Below are positions 45,601 to 50,176 of a stretch of DNA of 64,000 bases, piece after piece; position 1 is the first letter of the stretch; each line of letters opens with the position of its first letter. A program made the translations under genes and the position numbers. Under the pieces are notes generated by a model. The model was not told where the DNA came from. It searched no databases and saw nothing but the letters and a program-made list of their open reading frames with translations. Source of the DNA: Gallionella straubiae (GTDB lineage Bacteria; Pseudomonadota; Gammaproteobacteria; Burkholderiales; Gallionellaceae); the NCBI RefSeq assembly GCF_051257895.1, contig NZ_CP194331.1, positions 806,001 through 870,000 on the forward strand, given 5' to 3'.

Positions 45601-47344
45601 TGGTGCCGTCGGTGCGGGTGTAGCTGCCGGTGTCGGCGATCTGGTTGCCATTCGATAGCAACTGGCTGTGATTGATGCTGGCGACGTTGAAGCTTTCGAT
45701 GCCCAACTCGGCGAGGGTCTTGAGTTCGCCTGCTTGCGAAACTCCGTCCTGATTCAGGTCTTGCCACACGCGCAGATTGGAAAAATTCGCATCGGCAGAA
45801 TTCACGACGCCGTCGGCATTGGTGTCTTGTGCAGCGAGCGCTTCGAATCCATCAGCGGCTTTACCAATCACAGCGCCGGTTGCATCAACCAGCGGCGTGG
45901 CATCGCCGAACAATTCCGTGCCGTCGTTGATAACGCCGTCACCGTTGCGATCCAGCACTAGAAAACCATCGTTGGGCGCTACCCAGCCCACACTGGTTTG
46001 CACGCCCTCGCCGGTGAGGTCGAAGTAGACGGGGTTGACGGCGTTGATGGGGACGGTTTCGAGGCCGTTGCCGTTCAAGTCCAGGGTCAAAGGATCGCGG
46101 CGAGGGACGAAGCGTTGGGCGGCGGAAAACAAATCGGCTATTTGATGGGCGACAACTTCGCCGCCGATGCCTCCTGCAATACCTGCCAATAAAGTGAGCC
46201 CGCCCGCAATGATCGCGCCCGCCGGGCCTGCGGCATAGAGCGGCAGCAATGCGCTACCCACGAGCTGGGCAGCCGCAAGGCCGCCAGCCAGTCCGCCCGC
46301 AAAATCCAGCAGGCCGTTCTTGATGATTTGTTCGGCCCCGGCGGTATCGCCGTTGGCATAGGCGGCGTTGGCATCAAATGCAATCAAGCCCAGTGCGAGG
46401 GCATCGCCAATGATGCCAAGCTTGTCGAGGTATTTTGCCGCTGCTGCGGTTTTGGCAGCATCGCCTGCGGCTTCGGCAAGGGTATGGCGTTCTTGTCCGT
46501 ATTGTTGATAATGCTCATTTGCTAATTGAGCGTTAACTATTGTTTCGCGAGTCTGAGGCATCGATGGAGGATTACCCACCATGTCGGCAGGTAAATCGGC
46601 ACCGCCAGTCAATCCGACTTTATTGAAGTAATCAGTCGTGCCTACGCCAAGCAGATTTTTGCCTGTTGCATCCGTCGCAATGGATAACGCGCGAGCTTGT
46701 TCTGCCGAGGCAGTATTGACTGCATCAAACACAACACGATTCGTGTAGTCGATATGCTCCGGCGTGATCGTGCTGGCGGAGTTCAACACATCAGCTCTCA
46801 TCCGCACCAAATCTTCGCGAGGGATGCCGTTGATGGTAGGAGCATTGCTATTTAATGCTGCATCAATTTCGGTTTGTGCGAAGACACCGTCTATTGAGGC
46901 ATTGGGGGTGAAGGTAAGAATATCGCCAGTCGCTGAACTGGCAAGATTGCGCGAGGCATCGTCCCAAAACGATGCGCTGCTGACGCGCGTGGTATTGGTC
47001 GCGTCGTAACCACCGTAGATTAAGTTGTAGGTTTGGTCAACACCACCAACAGCACTCTTAAGTGCTTCTGTGAAGTCCATATGACTTAATAAAGCATAAA
47101 CTGGCGTATCCGCAATCGTCACGACTTGTTTCAATCCATTTCTCAGCGTGGCATTGCTGGTTGCCATCGCCACATCGGAGGCGTATTGACCACCTACTTT
47201 TCCGCTAAACAGCAGCAGCCTAGCATCCGGTGCCGCATTGACAGGAATGGCAGAGGTTTCATTCACCAGCCGCCTCAGGCCATCCACGCCTGTGTAGCCA
47301 GCCGTCCCAATCTTGCTCAGTGCTTGTTCTAAAGTCAGTCCCAT
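30683..47344 (-). CDS. Giant RTX repeat adhesin (5553 residues), type I secretion substrate
   Basis: ATG 47344 with GGGGAG upstream. Residues 1-310 are a unique N-terminal domain; ~315-415 are a glycine/alanine-rich hydrophobic stretch (LLDFAGGLAGGLAAAQLVGS). About 420-620 hold DPLTLDLNGNG and EF-hand-like calcium loops (DRNGDGVINDG, DTNADGVVN, DLNQDGVS), as in FrpC-type proteins. About 880-4700 hold roughly 40 units of 90-99 residues, each with GGxGNDxxx nonapeptides, DNAGDxVxE and VENLTLTG. About 4715-5350 are VCBS/cadherin-like domains (PVANPDAFTVYEDG) ending in a dystroglycan-type domain (PDGSFTDIDQGDTLDY). The tail is polar. There is no Sec signal; export should use the HlyB/HlyD-type genes at 50177-54300. 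The likely role is calcium-dependent surface adhesion. Confidence 0.92.
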   Translation of the reverse strand: MGLTLEQALSKIGTAGYTGVDGLRRLVNETSAIPVNAAPDARLLLFSGKVGGQYASDVAMATSNATLRNGLKQVVTIADTPVYALLSHMDFTEALKSAVGGVDQTYNLIYGGYDATNTTRVSSASFWDDASRNLASSATGDILTFTPNASIDGVFAQTEIDAALNSNAPTINGIPREDLVRMRADVLNSASTITPEHIDYTNRVVFDAVNTASAEQARALSIATDATGKNLLGVGTTDYFNKVGLTGGADLPADMVGNPPSMPQTRETIVNAQLANEHYQQYGQERHTLAEAAGDAAKTAAAAKYLDKLGIIGDALALGLIAFDANAAYANGDTAGAEQIIKNGLLDFAGGLAGGLAAAQLVGSALLPLYAAGPAGAIIAGGLTLLAGIAGGIGGEVVAHQIADLFSAAQRFVPRRDPLTLDLNGNGLETVPINAVNPVYFDLTGEGVQTSVGWVAPNDGFLVLDRNGDGVINDGTELFGDATPLVDATGAVIGKAADGFEALAAQDTNADGVVNSADANFSNLRVWQDLNQDGVSQAGELKTLAELGIESFNVASINHSQLLSNGNQIADTGSYTRTDGTTGTAGVTAGMADINLAVDTFHRTFADAIPLTTEAQALPDMHGSGVVRDLRQAASILTTEGASLANSLGQFSVATTRNEQRALLDTLIADWGATSGFEDMQTQAAAHGYTISTNLDAVHQARLNALEQFNGRSFYKMPWETTNAQGGVTGMSITGSHISIFMNFTQLTLLDQAYSALKESVYDALVVQTRLKPYLDDIGLTLDAGGSFSLDFTALDTRLTTAHTGNANTAIGDLLDLRRLMGATLEGAGWDGLALLTDWAATDATDPAVATTLADFGYNGGIHTNATGTVDGGSANDIVAGQIGDDVLSGGAGNDMLLGGNGNDTLIGGTGNDLLHGGAGNDTYVFNAGDGHDTILETFGDTGIDTLHFGASASSGQLPITPGDISIAQEGDALVFRHINGRDSVTVAHWFASDKNKLDTVTFADGRSYDLTTLQLGSIDADTLNALATAPGGIPINQILAGGAGNDTITGGDGNDWLLGGAGADAMSGGAGGDTYSVDNANDVVVETADPLTGSPLTNGVDVVESSASYTLADNVENLTLVGSGAIAGTGNAQDNLITGNNADNALYGMDGNDTLTGNAGNDTLDGGAGADTLLGGTGNDTYVLDNLGDTVTENSGQGTDTVIAPFDYTLGANVENLTLAEGTALNATGNELNNVINGNSNDNTLTGNAGNDWLNGGIGADTMLGGTDDDTYIVDNAGDLVVENAAEGIDTVKSSIIYTLTDNAENLTLTGAATIDGTGNVLDNVITGNDANNTLTGLEGNDTLDGRGGADTLIGGTGNDIYVVDNAGDAVTENAGEGTDTVQSGIDYTLGGNVENLTLTGSAVTGTGNELNNVITGNGGNNILDGGIGADAMAGGYGNDTYLLDNIGDTVTESWGQGTDTVIAPFDYTLGANVENLNLAEGTGLGSAMTGTGNELDNVITGNSNNNTLTGLAGNDTLDGGVGADTLIGGTGNDTYVVDSLLDATIEAAGEGIDTVRSGLTWTLADNLDNLTLTGATAIDGTGNVLDNVITGNAADNTLTALEGNDTLDGGAGADTMLGGTGNDTYVVDNSGDAVIENAAEGIDLAKSSITYTLTDNVENLTLTGTAAIDGTGNVLDNVITGNDAANTLSGLEGNDTLNGGKGADTMLGGAGDDTYIADNTGDVVVENAGEGVDTVKAGVSYALSDNVENLILTGTAAINGTGNALDNSITGTSGDNTLDGGAGVDAMAGGAGNDTYIVDNSADAVAENAGAGTDSVFASADYALSDNVENLTLTGAGNLNATGNAQDNVITGNAGDNALYGMAGNDTLAGDAGNDLLDGGAGADAMAGGSGNDTYIVDNTGDVTTEAAGEGVDTVRSSLSWTLADNLDNLTLTGADAISGTGNTLDNVITANDSGNTLSGLEGNDTLVGGAGNDLLDGGAGADAMSGGAGSDTYVVDNAGDLVTENLSEGIDDVQSSISYTLTDNVENLTLTGAASIDGTGNALDNTITGNSGANIIDGGAGVDTMMGGLGNDTYYADNSADAIVENAGQGTDSVFASADYALSGNIENLTLTGAADISGAGNTLDNVITGNGGANVLTGNGGNDVLDGGAGVDSMAGGTGSDIYYVDNTADAIAENLNEGTDSVYASATYTLSDNIENLTLTGTANIDGTGNALNNAITGNGGANVIDGGAGADTMAGGAGNDTYIVDNAGDMTVEALNAGIDTVLSSVSYTLASNVENLTLTGTDNINATGNELNNILIGNTGNNGLYGLAGNDTLTGNAGNDLLDGGTGADSMAGNAGDDTYIVDNAGDLVTENLGEGIDNVQSSISYTLTGNVENLTLTGAASINGAGNALDNVITGNTGNNALSGLDGNDTLTGNAGNDLLDGGIGADAMTGGAGNDTYVVDNAGDVVSEALNSGTDLAQSSITYTLTDNVENLTLTGTNTIDGTGNALNNLIRGNAAANVLDGGLGADTLYADMGDDTLIGGDGNDALYGEAGNDLLQGNAGNDVLDGGAGADTMQGGLNDDTYIVDNVGDLVVENLAEGTDLVQSSITYTLTDNTENLTLIGTAAINGMGNVLDNIILGNSGANVLTGLEGNDTLNGGAGADTMLGGVGDDTYIVDNAGDLVTENLNEGIDNVQSSISYTLTNNVENLTLTGAASINGTGNALDNVITGNTGNNILSGLEGNDTLIGNAGNDTLDGGLGADVMSGGAGNDTYVVDNAGDVVTEALNSGTDLAQSSITYTLTDNVENLTLTGTNAIDGTGNALNNIITGNAAANVLDGGLGADTLYAGAGDDTLIGGDGNDALYGEAGNDLLQGNAGNDVLDGGAGVDTMAGGVGNDTYYVDSTADAIAENLNEGTDSVYASATYTLSDNIENLTLTGTANIDGTGNALNNAITGNSGANVIDGGAGTDSMAGGAGNDTYIVDNAGDIVTEAVNAGTDLVYSSVSYALTSNVENLTLTSAANINGTGNALNNVIIGNSGNNVLDGNTGADSMLGGAGDDTYIVDNAGDIVTENLNEGIDNVQSSISYTLINNVENLTLTGTAAINGTGNALDNVITGNAGNNALSGLDGNDTLIGNAGNDTLDGGIGADAMSGGAGNDTYVVDNAGDVVTEALNAGTDLVQSSITYTLTDNVENLTLTGANAIDGTGNTLSNIITGNTAANVLDGGLGADTLYAGAGDDTLIGGDGNDLLDGGAGADSMAGGAGDDTYIVDNAGDVVTENLNEGIDTVQSSISYTLTNNVENLTLTGTAAIDGTGNALDNVITGNTGNNILSGLDGNDTLIGNAGNDTLDGGIGADSMAGGAGNDTYVVDNAGDVVTEALNSGTDTVQSSISYALGADVENLALTGADAINGTGNALNNTITGNTAANVLDGGAGADSMAGGAGDDTYVVDNAGDLVTENIGEGIDNVQSSISYTLTNNVENLTLTGTAAINGTGNVLDNLIVGNSGNNRIDGGLGADTMMGGLGNDTYVVDNAGDTVVENANAGIDTVESGISYTLTGNVENLILTGTAAIDGTGNALDNVITGNTGNNVLSGLEGNDTLTGNAGNDTLDGGLGVDTMAGGLGNDTYVVDNIGDVVTEALNAGIDTVESSISYTLGNNIENLTLTGSADIDVTGNALDNILIGNSGNNGMYGLAGNDTLTGNAGNDLLDGGTGADAMLGGVGDDTYVVDNAGDLVTENIDEGIDSVQSSVSYALTGNVENLTLTGTAAINGTGNALDNVIAGNAAANVLNGGSGADSMSGGAGNDTYVVDNAGDLVIEAINAGIDTAESSISYTLTDNVENLTLTGADIIDGTGNALNNLIVGNVAANVLDGGAGADSIYAGAGDDTLIGGDGNDILDGGLGADAMSGGAGNDTYVVDNAGDVVTEALNAGTDLVQSSITYTLTDNVENLTLTGANAIDGTGNTLSNIITGNTAANVLDGGLGADTLYAGAGDDTLIGGDGNDLLDGGAGADSMAGGAGDDTYIVDNAGDVVTENLNEGIDTVQSSISYTLTNNVENLTLTGTAAIDGTGNALDNVITGNTGNNILSGLDGNDTLIGNAGNDTLDGGIGADSMAGGAGNDTYVVDNAGDVVTEALNSGTDTVQSSISYALGADVENLALTGADAINGTGNALNNTITGNTAANVLDGGAGADSMAGGAGDDTYVVDNAGDLVTENIGEGIDNVQSSISYTLTNNVENLTLTGTAAINGTGNVLDNLIVGNSGNNRIDGGLGADTMMGGLGNDTYVVDNAGDTVVENANAGIDTVESGISYTLTGNVENLILTGTAAIDGTGNALDNVITGNTGNNVLSGLEGNDTLTGNAGNDTLDGGLGVDTMAGGLGNDTYVVDNIGDVVTEALNAGIDTVESSISYTLGNNIENLTLTGVEALSATGNALDNTIAGNAGNNLIDGGAGSDTMAGGMGDDVYVVDNTADVVVEAANEGLDTVLASANYTLSANIENLLLTGTAGLNGTGNALDNFIAGNSGNNTLAGMEGNDTLDGGIGADTMAGGMGNDTYVVDNVGDMVVEAANAGIDTVQSGVSYTLSDNVENLVLTGAMNINASGNALDNALTGNSGANLLDGGAGADTLIGGAGNDTLMGGAGNDRYVFNSGDGADTIVDALGSDTLYIGGGLTEANLEGVRDGDNMVINVLGTTDFITLNNWFAQGEGVSRIEFGDGSFLDHAGIEGLLNRPPVANPDAFTVYEDGGVMNVPVAALLANDTDPNTNDVISVISVGTSAVGAAVALVNGQVQYDIGTLFQSLAQGQTATDSFVYTISDSKGVTASSIVNVTITGVNDGPVTADDAAAVQEDSALTATGNVLANDTDIDQGTVLSVANAGTLQGNYGSLVLNADGSYVYALDNASAAVQGLLAGQTVTETFAYQATDGIAATPATLTVTITGTNDAPVAQNDAAAIDEDSLLAIQPGVLLANDTDADIGDTKALVGVDAVSALGSNVSLVNGQIVYDHGGQFNSLMAGQTVMDSFGYTMTDSAGATSTATVNVAITGVNDGPQANGDGATMDEDTPQTTLTAASLLSNDTDPDVGDTLSIAGFDSITALGNAVSMDAAGNLVFDIGDRYQSLAQGETVTDTFNYTITDTAGATSTAQVSMTIAGVNDAPVAVADTATVQEDLSIVATGNVLANDSDVDRGTVLSVADAGTRAGSYGTLTLAADGGYSYAVDNASMAVQSLGRDAQVVEHFGYTATDGITGASSVLDIFLNGANDAPILVAPLADQNFTFHKDFSWQVPDGSFTDIDQGDTLDYAATLADGSALPDWLNFDAATRTFSGETPKETGFVDVRVTATDKVAASGSTAGSLSASDVFRISVNHGNEGLGNGQDAPPAGHDHNRNDGAGAAPGRPGAKAGKNYPTASAAHPNEQEQQDHSSDAKKHKDDTPQQDAGDSGTRRTDELIRSWFDEESVSEQYSSFGTLDRHGSWGGQIDWQVKRNVAKGVSGDISSEWERMNERLKKHLEQSGGDEGIYADPGAGSRLGLSGSGGRQGISQMGAGNGQQMHTFTGLKEGLERLGC
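34116..37921. repeat. Near-perfect 1.54-kb direct repeat inside the RTX gene
   Basis: 34116-35653 recurs at 36384-37921 with a fixed offset of 2268 bases. All segments I compared between these limits are identical, and the copies diverge right outside them (G/C at 34115/36383, A/G at 35654/37922). It corresponds to ~512 residues and several complete RTX units, in frame. This is a recent internal duplication or a collapse-prone assembly region. Confidence 0.85.
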
Positions 47345-47359
47345 GGTCGGCTCCCCGCT

Positions 47360-47916
47360 TTATTTGAATTCGACGTTGAAAGAAAGAATGTTCCACCGTA
47401 CTTTCATGTTCGGCTGGGCGATGGTTCCTCCATCTGCAAATGGATTGAAATATTCATATTCCTGTAATGCTTCTTTTATGAGTTCCTTGATTTCTTCGCG
47501 GCGACTTTCAAGTGCTTGCGGGATACGCAGGTTAGAAATTTCTTTAACTTTGTTTAATCCAGTTACGTTGTCTCCTGCCCCCTTTCCGACTACGTTAAAC
47601 AATATGATCTGCCCATCTACAACCAAAGCGGCATAAGGCAAACGACCATCATCGAGGTATCTCCCCCCCCCCCCCCTAAACCAATCAGGTAAACATTCCG
47701 CTTGCGATCAATCGTCCAGAAATTGGAAATCAGGCTGAATGGATGCACGTGGCTATCAATCGCACTGATAGATTGATAATTGACGAGCGCATTCACTTTT
47801 TGCTTGTCTTGTTCCGGTATCGCTTCATTCACGAATGCCATGATGGTGTTCTCCTGTTGAAATTGTTCGAATCGGTTGCCGTTGAATTTCGCTGCTTGTA
47901 CTGATTTAGTCATCAT
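47360..47916 (-). pseudogene. Small gene broken (or phase-varied) at a G14 tract, just upstream of the RTX adhesin
   Basis: Two abutting frames form one protein. The first (47916 to 47617) runs MMTKSVQAAKFNG... to YLIGLGGGG and then shifts. The second (47641 to 47360) continues LPYAALVVDGQIILFNVVGKG... to the C-terminus. One extra G (15) or two fewer (12) in the homopolymer restores a single frame of ~185 residues. Starts at 47916 (GGAGG upstream) or 47841 (MAFVNEAIPE, AGGAG upstream) are possible. The restored protein is soluble with no signal peptide and an amphipathic helix (RREEIKELIKEALQEYEYF). Its family is not recognised. It ends 15 bases before the RTX start codon, so it is in the same transcription unit. 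Confidence 0.7.
47663..47676. repeat. Homopolymeric C14 (G14 on coding strand) tract
   Basis: Fourteen consecutive C on the plus strand inside the small gene upstream of the RTX adhesin. Tracts of this length slip during replication, and this one sits exactly at the frame break. It could be a contingency switch or a sequencing-length error. Confidence 0.85.
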
Positions 47917-48180
47917 GCCGCAATCCTCCAGTAAGTATCGTTTGCCGATGCCGCCACATTCGTTTCAAATATCCAGTCGTTGCCCGCGTTGACGCAAAGC
48001 GTGTCGTTGTTATCCAGACCGGCTGTGACTAAATGTAGTCAACTCAAATTGCCTTTTCTGAAACTCGTTCATTCCAAACCTCGCTTAAGAACTGGCCAGT
48101 TCAATTCGCTCCCGTTATCACAGATAGCCATTCCAGATTCAGGGCGCAACCCTACCCGCGTCGCGGCTTAATAACCATAT

Positions 48181-48204
48181 GCCGAAATGTCTATATATTT
48201 CGGC
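48181..48204. repeat. GCCGAAAT...ATTTCGGC palindromic element, copy
   Basis: A 24-base near-palindrome with 8-base perfect outer arms GCCGAAAT and ATTTCGGC and an AT-rich centre, followed by CTAG. The same outer arms occur at 52030-52053 and 60034-60063, with a variant at 54421-54454. It stands 62 bases from the relocated RTX fragment. Confidence 0.8.
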
Positions 48205-48210
48205 CTAGCA

Positions 48211-48552
48211 CTAGGCCGCCAACGGCATTGGATCGTTCGCCGCTTCAATCGTGACATCGGACAGGCTGTCCACGATATAGGTATCGTTGCCCGCCCCGCC
48301 CGCCATGGCATCCACGCCAGCGCCGCCGTCCAGCGTGTTGTCGCCGCTGGTGCCGGTAATGCTGTTGTCCAGCGCATTGCCGGTGCCGTTGATCGCGGCC
48401 GTGCCGGTCAGAATAAGGTTCTCGACATTATCGCTCAGCGCGTAGCTGACGCCGGTGTCCCGTCCGCGTGTCCGCAGTTCGTTTCCTTGAGTCAATTTCT
48501 CCATTTTTTCGCGTCTCCTATCGGTTTTTACTGCTCTAATTCGCTTCGCCAA
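48211..48552 (-). pseudogene. Relocated RTX gene fragment in a chimeric frame
   Basis: Bases 48267-48455 are identical, as far as compared, to 41941-42129 in the RTX gene (189 bases, offset 6326). A 113-codon frame joins this fragment (YALSDNVENLILTGTAAING... to NDTYIV) to an unrelated 34-residue start (MAKRIRAVKTDRRREKMEKL) and a short unrelated end. There is no reason to think the chimera is functional. It could serve as donor sequence for recombination with the full gene. Confidence 0.75.
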
Positions 48553-48687
48553 TCTGTTTTTCGTTCGTTATGTTTATCGCCACATCATTCATCTTCCCAT
48601 TTCACGCTTTTAGCGCGTGACATCGCGGACAGTATGGTTTGCTTCCCCGCTTCGATTTCTGTTTGCCGCGTGTTCCATTCACGCCCG

Positions 48688-49599
48688 CTAATACCTCAGG
48701 TAGTAGCCCGACAGCAGCCCATCCCATGCCTCGAACCAGTGCTCTTTTTTTGGCAGTTGTTTGTGTGGATCAGTGCCGCTCCACGCTTCTGCCGGTGTTC
48801 TGCCATCGAGGTTCTGGTGCGGTCTGACGTGGTTGTACCAGTAGCGAAAGATGCCAAGGTCGATATTGAGTTGTTCGATGCCCGTTACGATCCATTGGTC
48901 GAGAACTTGTTTCAACGTACCGAACAGACGCTCGACCCTGCCGTTTTGCCACGGGCAGCCGGGTATGGTTCTTTGATGGCGGATACCGAGTCGTTCGAGC
49001 CCGAGACGGAATTGTCTTGAAGTAAAAATAGCTTCGTTGTCGGTGCGGATGATCCTCGGTTTGCCGTAGGCGCGGATGACCCGGACGATGCTGGCGATCA
49101 GGGTGCGCGAGGTCTTGTCATGCAGCGCCTGCATGTGAAGTAACGCCCTGCTGCCGTGGTCGATGATCCCAAACAGGGAGTGCAGCTTGCCATGGGCATC
49201 CGTCTTGCCGGTGAGGTCGATGGCCCAGATGAGGTTGCGTGCCACGGGCTTTGGTTTGGCATGCTTGAGCTTGCGGCGCAGAATCTGGATCTCGTAGTCG
49301 TGACGCTGCAGTACGTAGTGGACATAGGTTTTGCCTACGCTGACTTGGCGGGAAGCGGCAAAGCGGCGATTGCAGATGTCGGCGATGGTGCGGCATCCGG
49401 CTTGCGGCATGAGCGCCTTGAGGCGGAGGATTTCGGTCTTGAGCCATTCGGGTTTGCGGGGCGAATGGCGGTGTTTGTCCGCATCAATCCCTTGCGGGAG
49501 TTTATGGCCATGGCGAGGATACACAGGCGCGCGGAACCAGCGCAACAGGCACTCGGCACAGAGCTGCAACAGTTCGATTATCGTCAACAATATCAGCAT
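48688..49599 (-). CDS. DDE (rve-type) transposase
   Basis: A 303-residue integrase-core transposase. An N-terminal helix-turn-helix (TIADICNRRFAASRQVSVGK) is followed by a retroviral-type catalytic core: WAIDLTG (Asp), IIRTDNEAIF (Asp) and NGRVERLFGTLK (Glu), then YNHVRPHQNLDGRTPAEAW typical of the rve_3 tail. The frame is intact. No clear terminal inverted repeats were found by eye, so the limits of the IS are not given. It lies between the RTX remnants and the small gene next to hlyD, and separates adhesin from exporter. Confidence 0.88.
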   Translation of the reverse strand: MLILLTIIELLQLCAECLLRWFRAPVYPRHGHKLPQGIDADKHRHSPRKPEWLKTEILRLKALMPQAGCRTIADICNRRFAASRQVSVGKTYVHYVLQRHDYEIQILRRKLKHAKPKPVARNLIWAIDLTGKTDAHGKLHSLFGIIDHGSRALLHMQALHDKTSRTLIASIVRVIRAYGKPRIIRTDNEAIFTSRQFRLGLERLGIRHQRTIPGCPWQNGRVERLFGTLKQVLDQWIVTGIEQLNIDLGIFRYWYNHVRPHQNLDGRTPAEAWSGTDPHKQLPKKEHWFEAWDGLLSGYYLRY

Positions 49600-49631
49600 T
49601 TCAAATAACTCAAATTAGCCACACTGATCGT

Positions 49632-49775
49632 GCGCCATCTTCCGTTCATGGTTCGACATAACCAACGACCTGGCTGGCGTCTTTTGGCAGCCTAGTCGGA
49701 TGGCTAGTAGTTCCACCAGGCCTGTCCTGAGCCACGCCGAAGAAGGGCTCACCACGAACGGAGGGATATTCAGCG
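49632..49775. repeat. Dispersed 'TCCGTTCATGGTTCGAC' repeat remnants
   Basis: TCCGTTCATGGTTCGAC at ~49641 and CACCACGAACGGAGG at ~49750 are inverted pieces of the family seen at 2187-2259 and 51866-51960 (CTGAGCCTGTCGAAG / ACGAACGGA). They probably frame an old repeat that has been interrupted. Confidence 0.5.
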
Positions 49776-49780
49776 CTTCC

Positions 49781-50131
49781 TTATTCTGGACAGGCATCTT
49801 TAATTCCTGCTTTCGACTGTATATCCGTAGCAACCGAGCGTAATTTTTCCGCTACGACCCTCAGACTGTTCATTTGCACCCTGGCGGCTTCAACCTTCTC
49901 CGCATCGACCGGCTGCCCGTCGGACAGGACCGAATTCGTCACCCGCTCTATGGCGTCGGCAAACCGGTCCAGTGCGTTCGCCCGAGCGAGATAGTTTTCA
50001 GTCTTGGCCGTCACCGATTTCCATATGGAATGACTGAAGTCGTCCACCTGTTTCAACAGTTCATCTACAAAAACCTCCCCGCCAGCCAAGCCACGCAACA
50101 AAGAAACCGGCTCTTCGTCATGCTTTTTCAT
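49781..50131 (-). CDS. Small helical protein of the exporter operon
   Basis: A 116-residue, mostly helical, charged protein (for example LLKQVDDFSHSIWKSV, NALDRFADAIERVTNSVL, VEAARVQMNSLRVVAEKLRS). It has no signal peptide or membrane segment. It starts 46 bases after the hlyD-type stop and is in the same direction, so it probably belongs to the secretion operon. Family not recognised; a cytoplasmic partner or chaperone of the RTX protein is possible but unproven. Confidence 0.65.
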   Translation of the reverse strand: MKKHDEEPVSLLRGLAGGEVFVDELLKQVDDFSHSIWKSVTAKTENYLARANALDRFADAIERVTNSVLSDGQPVDAEKVEAARVQMNSLRVVAEKLRSVATDIQSKAGIKDACPE

Positions 50132-50176
50132 TTCGCTTCTCCTGTCAGGAAATCAAAGTTCTCTTGATCGTTGCGC

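Larger units (their letters stand above)
47917..48687. other. Rearranged region with RTX gene remnants
   Basis: No intact gene. About 47984-48037 reads on the reverse strand as one degenerate RTX unit (LDNNDTLCVNAGNDW). 48181-48204 is a copy of the GCCGAAAT palindrome, and 48267-48455 is a copy of part of the RTX gene. Downstream is AT-rich sequence leading to a transposase gene. The order suggests repeated recombination and insertion between the adhesin and its exporter genes. Confidence 0.6.

Noticed and set aside
41069..45658. 1529-codon open frame on the plus strand
   Set aside because: It is the antisense of the RTX repeats; periodic, GC-driven and without start signals or protein-family features. 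The reverse frame is the real gene.
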